Origin: Clitopilus passeckerianus
Taxonomy: Eukaryota > Basidiomycota > Agaricomycetes > Agaricales > Entolomataceae
NCBI GenBank assembly: GCA_944990035.1
Contig: CALYLX010000105.1
Span: forward strand, 1 to 64,000
Direction of reading: 5' to 3'
Length of the DNA stretch: 64,000 nt
Shown here: in pieces, positions 21,259-32,523 of the stretch
Layout of the letters: each line of letters opens with the position of its first letter
How positions within the stretch are numbered: the first letter of the stretch is position 1
The notes under the pieces: model-generated
Seen by the model: the letters and a program-made list of their open reading frames with translations, nothing else
Told to the model about the DNA's origin: nothing
Database searches by the model: none
Translations under genes and position numbers: made by a program

Positions 21259-23747
21259 AAAGTAAAGTTATGTGCGGGCAGCGCGCTCACCCCGACCAAT
21301 CTGAATCGGTCTCCTCCTGGGTGGTAGTACGTCAGTATAACTCTGCGGTGCTTTAACAGAAAAGCCTACCGCATCGTTGACAGCATATCGGCGCTGGATC
21401 CAGCCAGCATCAAACCGATGTCTTGCAAAAGGGCACTTGGGCGAATCTGCCTCGTGCTCCTTGCCACAGTTGATGCACCTAGGTGCATGCGGGCATGGTG
21501 CGCCATCAGGAGTGGCAGGCACCGGTAGGTTGGTGTCAGGCTTCTCCCAACAGCAGTGGGCAAGCTTGCGATGGTTGCGCAAATCATGGCCATAGCCGCA
21601 ATGCGCACAGGAGCTGAACTGCTGCCTACAGGTGGCAGTGGATGACCCCATGCCCAGCAGCGTTGACACTGCGGAACGCCAGCATGGACGCTTGCAGGGG
21701 AGATGAGACACAGACGACCTCCAATTGAGATCTTCTTGTGTGTGATGGCCTTGAGGAGGTGCCAGACCTGGTGTCCCAAAAGTCGAAAAACACGACGCAC
21801 ATATCTTGCCCTCGTGAGTTGCGGTGCACACGAGGCATTCCAGCAAGCTGGAGCGCACTAGTAGCAGGATCTTGACGCATGAGTGCTAAGACGGCGTCAG
21901 CAGTGATAGGGTGCTACCCACCGCTCCAAAGGTGAAGTAGGGCACTCCTGTGATGCGCGCATAAGAACGCGACGTGGGGACCTCCACAGAAGCGTGGACA
22001 GTGGGAGATGGGCTGTCACCTTCAGTGACAGGGTACCATACACGTTCCACAGCAACCCGGATGATGCCCAGGTCGCATGGAGGTGTCTCATCGAAGTAGA
22101 CAATGATAGCGTTGCCCTGCCTAGTTCAGCATGGATAGCGCGGTTCTTAGACCCACCAGCGCCAAAGCGAAGGTTGAGGGTGGAGACAGCCTGTTCAGGC
22201 GAAATGGGAAGAGGGACAGAGACAAGATTGTCTCCACTGCCTCTGGTGGCATAAACGAAGCACTGCTTGCGTGAGGGGCCGCGTGTCGTGGATTTGAGCT
22301 TCTGCTTCTTCTTTGAAGGAGATGGAGCAGAGGGGAGGACGCTGCCTTGCGCTTGTTAGCGTTGGAATTGTCTTGAGTTGCGCTACCTCATCCCAGGACA
22401 GTCCAGGGAGATGACGCGCGAGTTCTGCAAGTTCTGCGCACTGCTGCGCATTCATGCCAGCTGATACCTCTGCAAAGGAGCGAGAGGCGGCGTTTGCAGG
22501 CCTCCTAGGCGGCTGCGATGCGACAGAGGCGTAAGACGCTCTGGGAGCGCGCTGACGCGGTTGTGGCTGCTGCTGCTGCTGCTGACGCATTAGCAGGGTT
22601 GGGAGCACGCACAGCATGCGGATGAGGTGCCCTGCGCGTTGCAGGGGCCTGTGGGGCGGGCCTAGCGAACTGGCGCTGCCATTGCATCCAGTTTCCGGGG
22701 TTTACCCGCCCTGGTTGCGATTTGGCTGGGGTAGCACCTGGGGTCGGTCCAGGGACCGGGTTGTCAGGTTGCTGAGATGTCACTGTGGACTCCAGTCCCT
22801 CCATGGGAGCCGGAGATTTGTGACCCGTGGCAGTGCGTTCCGTGGGTCGGGGAGGGGTAACCTGGGTCCTGGAGCCTTGGGAGGCGCTGGAGGAGGTGGG
22901 GAACTGCTGGAGCAGGAGGCCGGTGCTACACCATGCCCACCTGCAGCAGCAGTGGAAGCAGGTGCTGCGCTTGCAGCACCTTTGGGAGCAGCAGGGCGCA
23001 CAGGGCGCTGCTGGGGAGTGGGAGTGGGAATATAGGCGTCCAAGGCGTCCCTAACGCGTCGGATTTGAGGCAGGAAGTCCGCACTTGCTGTGAGGTACTT
23101 GAGGAGACCTGCAGAGGTCGCTTGAGAGCAGACATGCACTAGCAAGTCTGCAAGAGTGCGAGAGTGTTCCTCATCGCCGGCAGCAGAGGGGCCCGGTTGA
23201 GCCACTCCTTGGGTGACAAGGAGTCTGTGATCGCGTCTATGTCTTCCTCGACCGCGTCCTCTGTGGCCTGCACCTGCAAGCCAACAGAGTCAAACTCTGA
23301 GTGTCCTAAACGCAGGAGAAAACTCCTGTGTTGGGGAGGTCGCCCTGGAGGCAGTCCTAGACTTGGGCTGCGCAACAGCAGCACCAGAGGCGTCCTTCCT
23401 GCGCTTATGCTCAGGGGAGGAAGGGGCGGATGGAGCAGGGCTCTCAGCATACTCAAGACCTTCGTCCTCATCCATTGCTGGAGTAGGACGCTTGTTTCGA
23501 GCGCCAGAGGGTCCCTGGGGAGTTTCTTCGCCATCAAAAGCGCCATAGCTACTGCCATGGCCTCTCTGTGGTGTGGATGGCGTCGGAGGTGGATCCGGCG
23601 GCCGGGTGTTCTTGTTGGTGCCTCCTGCACTACTCATAGCGCAGACAGGCGAGATAACTGAGGGTTAGAGCGGTGTGCAAGTGCTTGAGGGCGAATTTGC
23701 GTCGTTGTTGTGGCTGTGATGGTGGTGGTAACAGATCAAAGAGGATG
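17711..23747 (-). mobile_element. LINE copy E, complete 5' end, 3' end lost
   Basis: Minus-strand copy with the full 5' end at 23747 (reverse complement CATCCTCTTTGATCTG), a 110-nt 5' UTR, ORF1 and most of ORF2. Its 5' end sits head to head against the ORF1 end of copy F. It shares private variants with copy H (VPVMRLF, SSGTQ, NNFDV) and forms the left arm of an inverted duplication. Confidence 0.88.
21268..23637 (-). pseudogene. LINE-E ORF1 (gag-like), many small deletions
   Basis: Starts at 23637 with MSSAGGTNKNTRP, identical to ORF1 of copy H. It is broken by numerous short deletions, nearly all in G or C runs (for example near 22905, 22380, 22330, 22115 and 21755). The zinc-knuckle tail is readable (ending GERAART, as in copy H). 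The stop is TAA, 9 nt before the ORF2 ATG. The deletion-only pattern could be decay or sequence error. Confidence 0.87.
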
Positions 23748-23997
23748 TGCCACTCCTGATGGCGCACCATGCCCACATGCACCTAGGTGCATCAACTGTG
23801 GCAAGGAGCACGAGGCTGATTCGCCCAAGTGCCCTTTTGCAAGACATCGGTTTGATGCTGGCTGGATCCAGCGCCGATATGCTGTCAACGATGCGGTAGG
23901 CTTTTCTGTTAAAGCGCCGCAGAGTTATACTGACGTACTACCACCCAGGAGGAGACCGATTCAGATTGGTCGGGGTGAACGCACTGCCCGCACTTAG
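23748..23997 (+). pseudogene. LINE-F ORF1 C-terminal fragment
   Basis: Last 83 codons of ORF1, including the third zinc knuckle (CINCGKEHEADSPKC) and the tail QIGRGERTART. It ends with TAG and is followed after 9 nt by the ORF2 ATG in the same frame. No start or upstream ORF1 is present. Confidence 0.88.
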
Positions 23998-24006
23998 TTT
24001 TACTTT

Positions 24007-26343
24007 ATGCGATACAAACATGTAAATACTCTCCGCTTCTTTTCACAGAATGTGAATAGAAACTATGATCTGGTTGCTTCGCTACTAGAGGAACATAAGA
24101 ATGACTTTGACGTGATTCTGCTTCAAGAGCCACCATGGCGGCTCATACGTCGCACTGTGTCCACTACCAACCCAGAAGGGGTGGCAGTGATTGGTGCTCC
24201 CACTCATCCGGACTGGCTGGTCATGTTTAGACGTCCAGCATCCGATACCGACCGCCCACGCGTTATGACGTTTGTGCATAGGCGTCTTGCAGGTATGCGG
24301 CCTGCATTTCGCACTGACCTCGCCAACCACAATGATGTGTTGGTCACTACACTGTATGGGAGCGCAGGTGCTCAAATACACTTTGCCAATGTCTACTCTA
24401 GCCCAGGGGATGGTACTGCCATTCACTGGTTGTGTGACAATGCTCCTCGTCTCCCAAGCATGCTTTGCATGGCAGGGGACTTCAATTGCAAGTCGTCAGT
24501 CTGGGATCCGGACTGTGACTCCACAAACCATGTTGCGACTGAACTATGTGATGTCGCGCTTGACCTGGGCTTGGAGGTTAGCGTACTACCAGTACGCACT
24601 CCCACTCACTTCCCGCATGCTGGCAGCCTTAGACCGTCAGTCATTGATCTATTCTTCCTCCCTGTGGGTCGCACTGCAGGGACTTCACACAGCGTGGTCA
24701 CGGAGTGGAAAGGACCCTCTGACCACGCTCCGTATCCAGCCTGTGCAGCTGGCTGCTGAGCGCATCACTCTGCCAAAGGGCAGTGAGCAAGAGGAAGAGT
24801 TCCTTAAAGAACTGTCCTCTTTGGTACGAGCATTGGACACAATCGCCCTCACAACATCAGAAGCAATTGAACGCTGCACTGGCGCCATTGCAACTGCTAT
24901 TAAGCAGTCTTGGGATAATAACTCAAAGACTGCTCGCATCTCCACCAAGTCAAAATCCTGGTGGAATCCTGAGTGCTCTGAGGCTGTCAGAGTGTATCGC
25001 GCTTCCAGGGCGGTCGCTGATTACAAGGCATTCCGCAGGACCACTAAGGTGGCCAAGCGCAAGTTCTTTGATAGTAGGATTCAGACAATTGCTACTACCA
25101 ACAAGCGTCCATGGGATCTTATGCGCTGGGCCAAACAGCGCGAGCTCCCTACACAAGAGGCAATTCGCCACAATGGTGAACCTTGCAATTCTCTTGAGTC
25201 GCTCTGGGCTGCTCTTGACTCGACATACAACTCGGCGTCTGACCGCCCTGTTGATCCCTCTGTGCTCGACGACGTGCCCCAGTCTCCTCCGCGCGAGTGG
25301 TGGGACTTTGGCGTTAACGAACTCAGAGAAGAACTAGCAAAGTGTTCAAACACTTCTGCTCCAGGGCCTGATCACCTTACATGGTATCAGCTCAAGTCCT
25401 TGGTTGCTGACGCTGTCATCGCTACCAAATTCGTCGAGATTGCTAATGCCTGCCTTCGGGTGGGTCACTGGCCCTCTCACTTCAAGGAGTCGCGCTCTGC
25501 CATCGTTCCCAAGCCTGGCAAACCGCACTACTCAACTCCCAAGATGTTCCGCCCTATTGTGTTGCTCAATACGCTGGGGAAACTCTTTGAGAAGATGCTT
25601 GCAAACCGGATGCAGTTTGAAGCGCAGAAATTCGGTGTGTTCCACCCCAACCAGTTTGGAGGTGTGCGCCAACACTCTACTGAGGATGCGGGTGTTTATC
25701 TCACTCACATCGTCGAAGCCGGTTGGGCTAGAGGGTTGAAGACAAGCGTGGTCGCTTTTGACCTTGCTCAGTTCTTCCCCTCTCTCAACCATGACATGCT
25801 GTTACGCATACTGCGCAGACTGGGCTTCGCGCTGGAGGTCTGCAATTTCTTTGCTTCCTACCTTGTTGGGAGGCATACTTCCTATAGCTGGAACGGCGAG
25901 GAGTCCAGCAAGTACTCTGCGGATGTCGGCGTTGGCCAAGGATCTGCTTTATCCCCTCTTCTCTCTGCCCTCTATTTGGTGCCGGGGATGAGGCTGTTTG
26001 AGCGCAGGATTGCTCCTGGCGTTACAACACTCATGTCGTATGTGGATGATGGCTCGCTCATCGTTCAGTCGCCATCCTTTGGGGTGAACATCACCCTACT
26101 CCAACAAGCATATGCTGTCATCACAGAGCTTGTTACTGCACTCGGCCTCGTCCTGGAACATGATAAGACAGAGAGGTCTTCCACTTCTCTCGCAAGCACA
26201 ACGATGTCAATCCTGCCATTGGCTTGGGCTTTGCTCCACACACTGGCAACTCGCCACTTCAACCCAAGAGCGTTTGGCGCTACTTGGGCTTCTACTTTGA
26301 CCGGTCGCTATCCTTTAGCCACCATGTCAAGTATTACTCTACC
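24007..26343 (+). pseudogene. LINE-F ORF2, frameshifted and 3'-truncated
   Basis: Complete endonuclease (to SDHAP at about 24727), then loss of one 17-bp unit that shifts the frame, then an open linker and RT with YVDDGS. A 2-bp insertion near 26170 (GAGAGGTC for GAGGTC) shifts the frame again. The copy ends at about 26343 in YYST. RNase H and the 3' UTR are absent. Sequence from 24706 to about 26210 is repeated in inverse orientation at 28519-30023. Confidence 0.88.
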
Positions 26344-29300
26344 TTTTTTTTTTTTTTTTTGATCAAAGCCCTGCGCCCCCGGAGGGGGCCTCTGACAATT
26401 TATATTCCGGCGCCCGATAGCAGTCCGGTCGCAAGTACCTAAATACATGCATTGTATACTAACGTAAGTAAAGAACCGTGTTCGTCGAGTGAACTACACT
26501 GAATACGAGGTGCACCAAAGAGCAAGCTAGGGTGGCCCCCGAGGATAAATCTCTCAATGAGTATGGGTGCGCGCAACACCCCACAGAAGCAGCAAGAACC
26601 CTGGAGGCCAGGCTCACCGCTATATGAAGGATGGAGCACTGACGCCTATGCATGGAAAACCATGCCAGACGCTTCGGCTTGTTCTCTGCGAACAAATTGG
26701 TGTGCACCCAGTACCCAGACAAGATCGTCTGGGCGCGGCGGTGCAGTGGAGCCTGTTACAGGCATTCGTCGGCGATGGCCCCCCGCAGCGGGGAGGGCAT
26801 CGCGGAGGCGTGTGGGGGCCTTGTCAGGTGGCCCACGTCGCCGTGTCTTCCTGGCTTTGGGAAACGGCGGTGGAGGCTGTTGCGAAGGAAACGCAAAAGT
26901 GGCAGGGTTGTTCTCAAGGAAGAACAAGAAAGACGACAGCTCTTGGCGCAAGCGCTGGTTGGGCCGTCGTTGGAAGTGCGCGCACTGGTGAAGGACATGG
27001 TCCCTCGTTTCCAGGATGCGCCAGTTGCATGCACACGCTGTCTCCCCATCCAGGTTGAAGCGTGCGCGGAATTCGCCAATGGGTGCATGACCCAGAACTG
27101 CGCGAGTAAGGCGCGCAGTATGCGCATTGGAAGAACCAACGCGATGTAGCCAAGGTCCACCTTTAATGTGTGTGGGCCTTAGGGAGGCACCTTTGTGTGT
27201 AAGGCGCAAGAAGTTGTTGCCAGAGTAAGAAGGCTGCTGCAGTAGACAAGTCCACTCATGCAGCATTCTATCTAGAGCGCGTTTCCGGGCATACCCAAGG
27301 GATGTCCGGGGTTGGTTGCCAGCACCCACCCGCAAGCCAGTGGCCGCCAAGTGAGCACGGTGGTGGATGTCCCATTTGAGTTTTGAAGGGACATGGACAA
27401 AGTGGACGCGCCTGTCGGCGTCGCCCGAGAACCAAGCACGCAGTTTGGAGCAAATGGACAGCGAGTGTCCTTGCCCAGAATGGAGAGACGGGTCTAAAGC
27501 CAACCGGATGGCTTTAGTCGAGTCCGAGAGCACAACTATTTTGGCACAGTTGTTGCGGAGAACAGCCTTACTTATAGACAAGTCAATGGCTGCGAGTTCG
27601 GCATCATCAGAGAGGGCTCTGCCTGATGCCATAGTGTACTCTTCTGGGCCAAAGGCGCCATGAAGGAGGGAGCAGGCAGCAACCGCTTGGTGCTTCCTGC
27701 TTTTGGGAACAGACGCATCCGCTGCCACCAACACTATAGTGTCAGACAGATCTGCGTCGGCGCGAATCACATCCAACTGAATGCGACGAGAATCAAGGGC
27801 ATCCTTAGATGCTGCAATGATGGTGTCAAATGTAACCCTGCCTGAGTGCGTGTCCAACAGGCGAAGGCCCGGGACCGCTTCTCCATGCACAGGGTTGAGG
27901 GGCTCAGAGACGCGCACAGCATGTGCGTCAGAGTCCACAACTGTAGAGAGCAAGTTGCCGCGCACGCGTCGCGACAAGTTAGAGAGAGACGAAGGAAGAC
28001 GCATTGTTCCTTTGTACAGCTGGTGCCTGTCGCTAATGAGCGACAGTGTAGGGTGGTTGCCAATCAGGGTGCCAAGGCGCGCCTGGCCACGTTCGACCAG
28101 TTTCCTGATGTGCAGATGAATGGGAGGGAGACCAGCAATAGACTCGGTCCCCCCACCCGGCGATGTGCGAAAGGCGCCAGTTATCCACCTAGCAGCCTTG
28201 TGTTGCATGGTGCGCAAGTGCGACATAGCAGTCTTACACCTTGCACCTTTGTAGAACCAGAGGCCCACACCATACGTAGCGACCGGAAGGACGCATGCAC
28301 GGTAGAGCAGCCGCTTCTGCATAGGGGTAATGCCCCTTGACGAGTTACCAAGCATGATCATTGCCTTGACAGTGGTCAGAGCCTTGGTAGAGTAATACTT
28401 GACATGGTGGCTAAAGGATAGCGACCGGTCAAAGTAGAAGCCCAAGTAGCGCCAAACACTCTTGGGTTGAAGTGGCGAGTTGCCAGTGTGTGGGGCAAAG
28501 CCCAAGTCGATGGCAGGATTGACATCGTTGTGCTTGCGAGAGAAGTGGAAGACCTCTCTGTCTTATCATGTTCCAGGACGAGGCCGAGTGCAGTAACAAG
28601 CTCTGTGATGACAGCATATGCTTGTTGGAGTAGGGTGATGTTCACCCCAAAGGATGGCGACTGAACGATGAGCGAGCCATCATCCACATACGACATGAGT
28701 GTTGTAACGCCAGGAGCAATCCTGCGCTCAAACAGCCTCATCCCCGGCACCAAATAGAGGGCAGAGAGAAGAGGGGATAAAGCAGATCCTTGGCCAACGC
28801 CGACATCCGCAGAGTACTTGCTGGACTCCTCGCCGTTCCAGCTATAGGAAGTATGCCTCCCAACAAGGTAGGAAGCAAAGAAATTGCAGACCTCCAGCGC
28901 GAAGCCCAGTCTGCGCAGTATGCGTAACAGCATGTCATGGTTGAGAGAGGGGAAGAACTGAGCAAGGTCAAAAGCGACCACGCTTGTCTTCAACCCTCTA
29001 GCCCAACCGGCTTCGACGATGTGAGTGAGATAAACACCCGCATCCTCAGTAGAGTGTTGGCGCACACCTCCAAACTGGTTGGGGTGGAACACACCGAATT
29101 TCTGCGCTTCAAACTGCATCCGGTTTGCAAGCATCTTCTCAAAGAGTTTCCCCAGCGTATTGAGCAACACAATAGGGCGGAACATCTTGGGAGTTGAGTA
29201 GTGCGGTTTGCCAGGCTTGGGAACGATGGCAGAGCGCGACTCCTTGAAGTGAGAGGGCCAGTGACCCACCCGAAGGCAGGCATTAGCAATCTCGACGAAT

Positions 29301-30023
29301 TTGGTAGCGATGACAGCGTCAGCAACCAAGGACTTGAGCTGATACCATGTAAGGTGATCAGGCCCTGGAGCAGAAGTGTTTGAACACTTTGCTAGTTCTT
29401 CTCTGAGTTCGTTAACGCCAAAGTCCCACCACTCGCGCGGAGGAGACTGGGGCACGTCGTCGAGCACAGAGGGATCAACAGGGCGGTCAGACGCCGAGTT
29501 GTATGTCGAGTCAAGAGCAGCCCAGAGCGACTCAAGAGAATTGCAAGGTTCACCATTGTGGCGAATTGCCTCTTGTGTAGGGAGCTCGCGCTGTTTGGCC
29601 CAGCGCATAAGATCCCATGGACGCTTGTTGGTAGTAGCAATTGTCTGAATCCTACTATCAAAGAACTTGCGCTTGGCCACCTTAGTGGTCCTGCGGAATG
29701 CCTTGTAATCAGCGACCGCCCTGGAAGCGCGATACACTCTGACAGCCTCAGAGCACTCAGGATTCCACCAGGATTTTGACTTGGTGGAGATGCGAGCAGT
29801 CTTTGAGTTATTATCCCAAGACTGCTTAATAGCAGTTGCAATGGCGCCAGTGCAGCGTTCAATTGCTTCTGATGTTGTGAGGGCGATTGTGTCCAATGCT
29901 CGTACCAAAGAGGACAGTTCTTTAAGGAACTCTTCCTCTTGCTCACTGCCCTTTGGCAGAGTGATGCGCTCAGCAGCCAGCTGCACAGGCTGGATACGGA
30001 GCGTGGTCAGAGGGTCCTTTCCA
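26344..30023 (-). mobile_element. LINE copy G, 5'-truncated
   Basis: Minus-strand copy. T run 26344-26360 is the poly(A) tail, followed by the 3' UTR with hairpin and ORF2 back to the end of the endonuclease, where it stops at TCCTTTCCAC (about 30023). It meets copy H through a CCAC microhomology. ORF1 and the endonuclease are missing. Confidence 0.88.
26646..30023 (-). pseudogene. LINE-G ORF2 without endonuclease, frameshifted
   Basis: RT to C-terminus. The upstream part carries the same 17-bp loss and 2-bp insertion as copy F, with the frame change near 28555. From 28505 down to the stop at 26646 it is open for 619 codons, covering the end of the RT, RNase H and the terminal Cys/His motif (CACNW...HQC). 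Without the endonuclease and with a broken RT it is not functional. Confidence 0.87.
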
Positions 30024-30114
30024 CCACCACCATCACAGCCACAACAGCGACGCAAATTCGCCCTCAAGCACTTGCACACCGCTCTAACCCTCAGTTATCT
30101 CGCCTGTCTGCGCT

Positions 30115-32514
30115 ATGAGTAGTGCAGGAGGCACCAACAAGAACACCCGGCCGCCGGATCCACCTCCGACGCCATCCACACCACAGAGAGGCCATGGCAG
30201 TAGCTATGGCGCTTTTGATGGCGAAGAAACTCCCCAGGGACCCTCTGGCGCTCGAAACAAGCGTCCTACTCCAGCAATGGATGAGGACGAAGGTCTTGAG
30301 TATGCTGAGAGCCCTGCTCCATCCGCCCCTTCCTCCCCTGAGCATAAGCGCAGGAAGGACGCCTCTGGTGCTGCTGTTGCGCAGCCCAAGTCTAGGACTG
30401 CCTCCAGGGCGACCTCCCCAACACAGGAGTTTTCTCCTGCGTTCCTAGGACACTCAGAGTTTGACTCTGTTGGCTTGCAGGTGCAGGCCACAGAGGACGC
30501 GGTCGAGGAAGACATAGACGCGATCACAGACTCCCTTGTCACCTTCAAGGAGTGGCTCAACCGGGCCCCCTCTGCTGCCGGCGATGAGGAACACTCTCGC
30601 ACTCTTGCAGACTTGCTAGTGCATGTCTGCTCTCAAGCGACCTCTGCAGGTCTCCTCAAGTACCTCACAGCAAGTGCGGACTTCCTGCCTCAAATCCGAC
30701 GCGTTAGGGACGCCTTGGACGCCTATATTCCCACTCCCACTCCCCAGCAGCGCCCTGTGCGCCCTGCTGCTCCCAAAGGTGCTGCAAGCGCAGCACCTGC
30801 TTCTTCCACTGCTGCTGCAGGTGGGCATGGTGTAGCACCGGCCTCCCCTGCTCCAGCAGTTCCCCCCACCTCCTCCAGCGCCTCCCAAGGCTCCAGGACC
30901 CAGGTTACCCCTCCCCGACCCACGGAACGCACTGCCACGGGTCACAAATCTCCGGCTCCCATGGAGGGACTGGAGTCCACAGTGACATCTCAGCAACCTG
31001 ACAACCCGGTCCCTGGACCGACCCCAGGTGCTACCCCAGCCAAATCGCAACCAGGGCGGGTAAACCCCGGAAACTGGATGCAATGGCAGCGCCAGTTCGC
31101 TAGGCCCGCCCCACAGGCCCCTGCAACGCGCAGGGCACCTCATCCGCATGCTGTGCGTGCTCCCAACCCTGCTAATGCGTCTCAGCAGCAGCAGCAGCCC
31201 CCACAACCGCGTCAGCGCGCTCCCAGAGCGTCTTACGCCTCTGTCGCATCGCAGCCGCCTAGGAGGCCTGCAAACGCCGCCTCTCGCTCCTTTGCAGAGG
31301 TATCAGCTGGCATGAATGCGCAGCAGTGCGCAGAACTTGCAGAACTCGCGCGTCATCTCCCTGGACTGTCCTGGGATGAGGTAGCGCAACTCAAGGACAA
31401 TTCCAACGCTAACAAGCGCAAGGCAGCGTCCTCCCCTCCCCCCTCTGCTCCATCTCCTTCAAAGAAGAAGCAGAAGCTCAAATCCACGACACGCGGCCCC
31501 TCACGCAAGCAGTGCTTCGTTTATGCCACCAGAGGCAGTGGAGACAATCTTGTCTCTGTCCCTCTTCCCATTTCGCCTGAACAGGCTGTCTCCACCCTCA
31601 ACCTTCGCTTTGGCGCTGGTGGGTCTAAGAACCGCGCTATCCATGCTGAACTAGGCAGGGGCAACGCTATCATTGTCTACTTCGATGAGACACCCTCCCA
31701 TAGCGACCTGGGCATCATCCGGGTTGCTGTGGAACGTGTATGGTACCCTGTCACTGAAGGTGACAGCCCATCTCCCACTGTCCACGCTTCTGTGGAGGTC
31801 CCCACGTCGCGTTCTTATGCGCGCATCACAGGAGTGCCCTACTTCACCTTTGGAGCGGTGGGTAGCACCCCTATCACTGCTGACGCCGTCTTAGCACTCA
31901 TGCGTCAAGATCCTGCTACTAGTGCGCTCCAGCTTGCTGGAATGCCTCGTGTGCACCGCAACTCACGAGGGCAAGATATGTGCGTCGTGTTTTTCGACTT
32001 TTGGGACACCAGGTCTGGCACCTCCCTCAAGGCCATCACACACAAGAAGATCTCAATTGGAGGTCGTCTGTGTCTCATCTCCCCTGCAAGCGTCCATGCT
32101 GGCGTTCCGCAGTGTCAACGCTGCTGGGCATGGGGTCATCCCACTGCCACCTGTAGGCAGCAGTTCAGCTCCTGTGCGCATTGCGGCTATGGCCATGATT
32201 TGCGCAACCATCGCAAGCTTGCCCACTGCTGTTGGGAGAAGCCTGACACCAACCTACCGGTGCCTGCCACTCCTGATGGCGCACCATGCCCGCATGCACC
32301 TAGGTGCATCAACTGTGGCAAGGAGCACGAGGCAGATTCGCCCAAGTGCCCTTTTGCAAGACATCGGTTTGATGCTGGCTGGATCCAGCGCCGATATGCT
32401 GTCAACGATGCGGTAGGCTTTTCTGTTAAAGCACCGCAGAGTTATACTGACGTACTACCACCCAGGAGGAGACCGATTCAGATTGGTCGGGGTGAACGCG
32501 CTGCCCGCACATAA
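30115..32514 (+). CDS. LINE ORF1 gag-like zinc-knuckle protein
   Basis: Intact 799 codons. The order is a Pro/Ser-rich N-terminus with a KRRK cluster at about 75, a predicted helical stretch at about 120-210, an Ala/Pro/Gln-rich linker with a poly-Gln run, a basic KKKQKLK patch, and a globular region. The C-terminal zinc knuckles follow: C-X2-C-X4-H-X4-C at about 667-680, a Cys/His cluster at 687-706 and C-X2-C-X3-H-X6-C at 731-745. Such proteins bind element RNA and package it with ORF2. The ORF ends in TAA, 9 nt and the same frame before ORF2. The 5' UTR is slightly shortened, so promoter function is uncertain. Confidence 0.9.
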   Translation: MSSAGGTNKNTRPPDPPPTPSTPQRGHGSSYGAFDGEETPQGPSGARNKRPTPAMDEDEGLEYAESPAPSAPSSPEHKRRKDASGAAVAQPKSRTASRATSPTQEFSPAFLGHSEFDSVGLQVQATEDAVEEDIDAITDSLVTFKEWLNRAPSAAGDEEHSRTLADLLVHVCSQATSAGLLKYLTASADFLPQIRRVRDALDAYIPTPTPQQRPVRPAAPKGAASAAPASSTAAAGGHGVAPASPAPAVPPTSSSASQGSRTQVTPPRPTERTATGHKSPAPMEGLESTVTSQQPDNPVPGPTPGATPAKSQPGRVNPGNWMQWQRQFARPAPQAPATRRAPHPHAVRAPNPANASQQQQQPPQPRQRAPRASYASVASQPPRRPANAASRSFAEVSAGMNAQQCAELAELARHLPGLSWDEVAQLKDNSNANKRKAASSPPPSAPSPSKKKQKLKSTTRGPSRKQCFVYATRGSGDNLVSVPLPISPEQAVSTLNLRFGAGGSKNRAIHAELGRGNAIIVYFDETPSHSDLGIIRVAVERVWYPVTEGDSPSPTVHASVEVPTSRSYARITGVPYFTFGAVGSTPITADAVLALMRQDPATSALQLAGMPRVHRNSRGQDMCVVFFDFWDTRSGTSLKAITHKKISIGGRLCLISPASVHAGVPQCQRCWAWGHPTATCRQQFSSCAHCGYGHDLRNHRKLAHCCWEKPDTNLPVPATPDGAPCPHAPRCINCGKEHEADSPKCPFARHRFDAGWIQRRYAVNDAVGFSVKAPQSYTDVLPPRRRPIQIGRGERAART

Positions 32515-32523
32515 CTTTACTTT

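Larger units (their letters stand above)
23748..26343 (+). mobile_element. LINE copy F, internal fragment
   Basis: Begins inside ORF1 (TGCCACTCCTGATGG), just after the 5' end of copy E, and stops in the RT (...HHVKYYST) where the poly(T) of copy G begins. Neither end is natural. It shares a 17-bp deletion after the endonuclease and a 2-bp insertion in the RT with copy G. Confidence 0.88.

Noticed and set aside
26300..26400. Twin priming as the origin of the F/G inversion
   Set aside because: Twin priming would give one element with an inverted 5' part. Here both arms contain two different adjacent copies with their own ends, which fits inverted duplication better.
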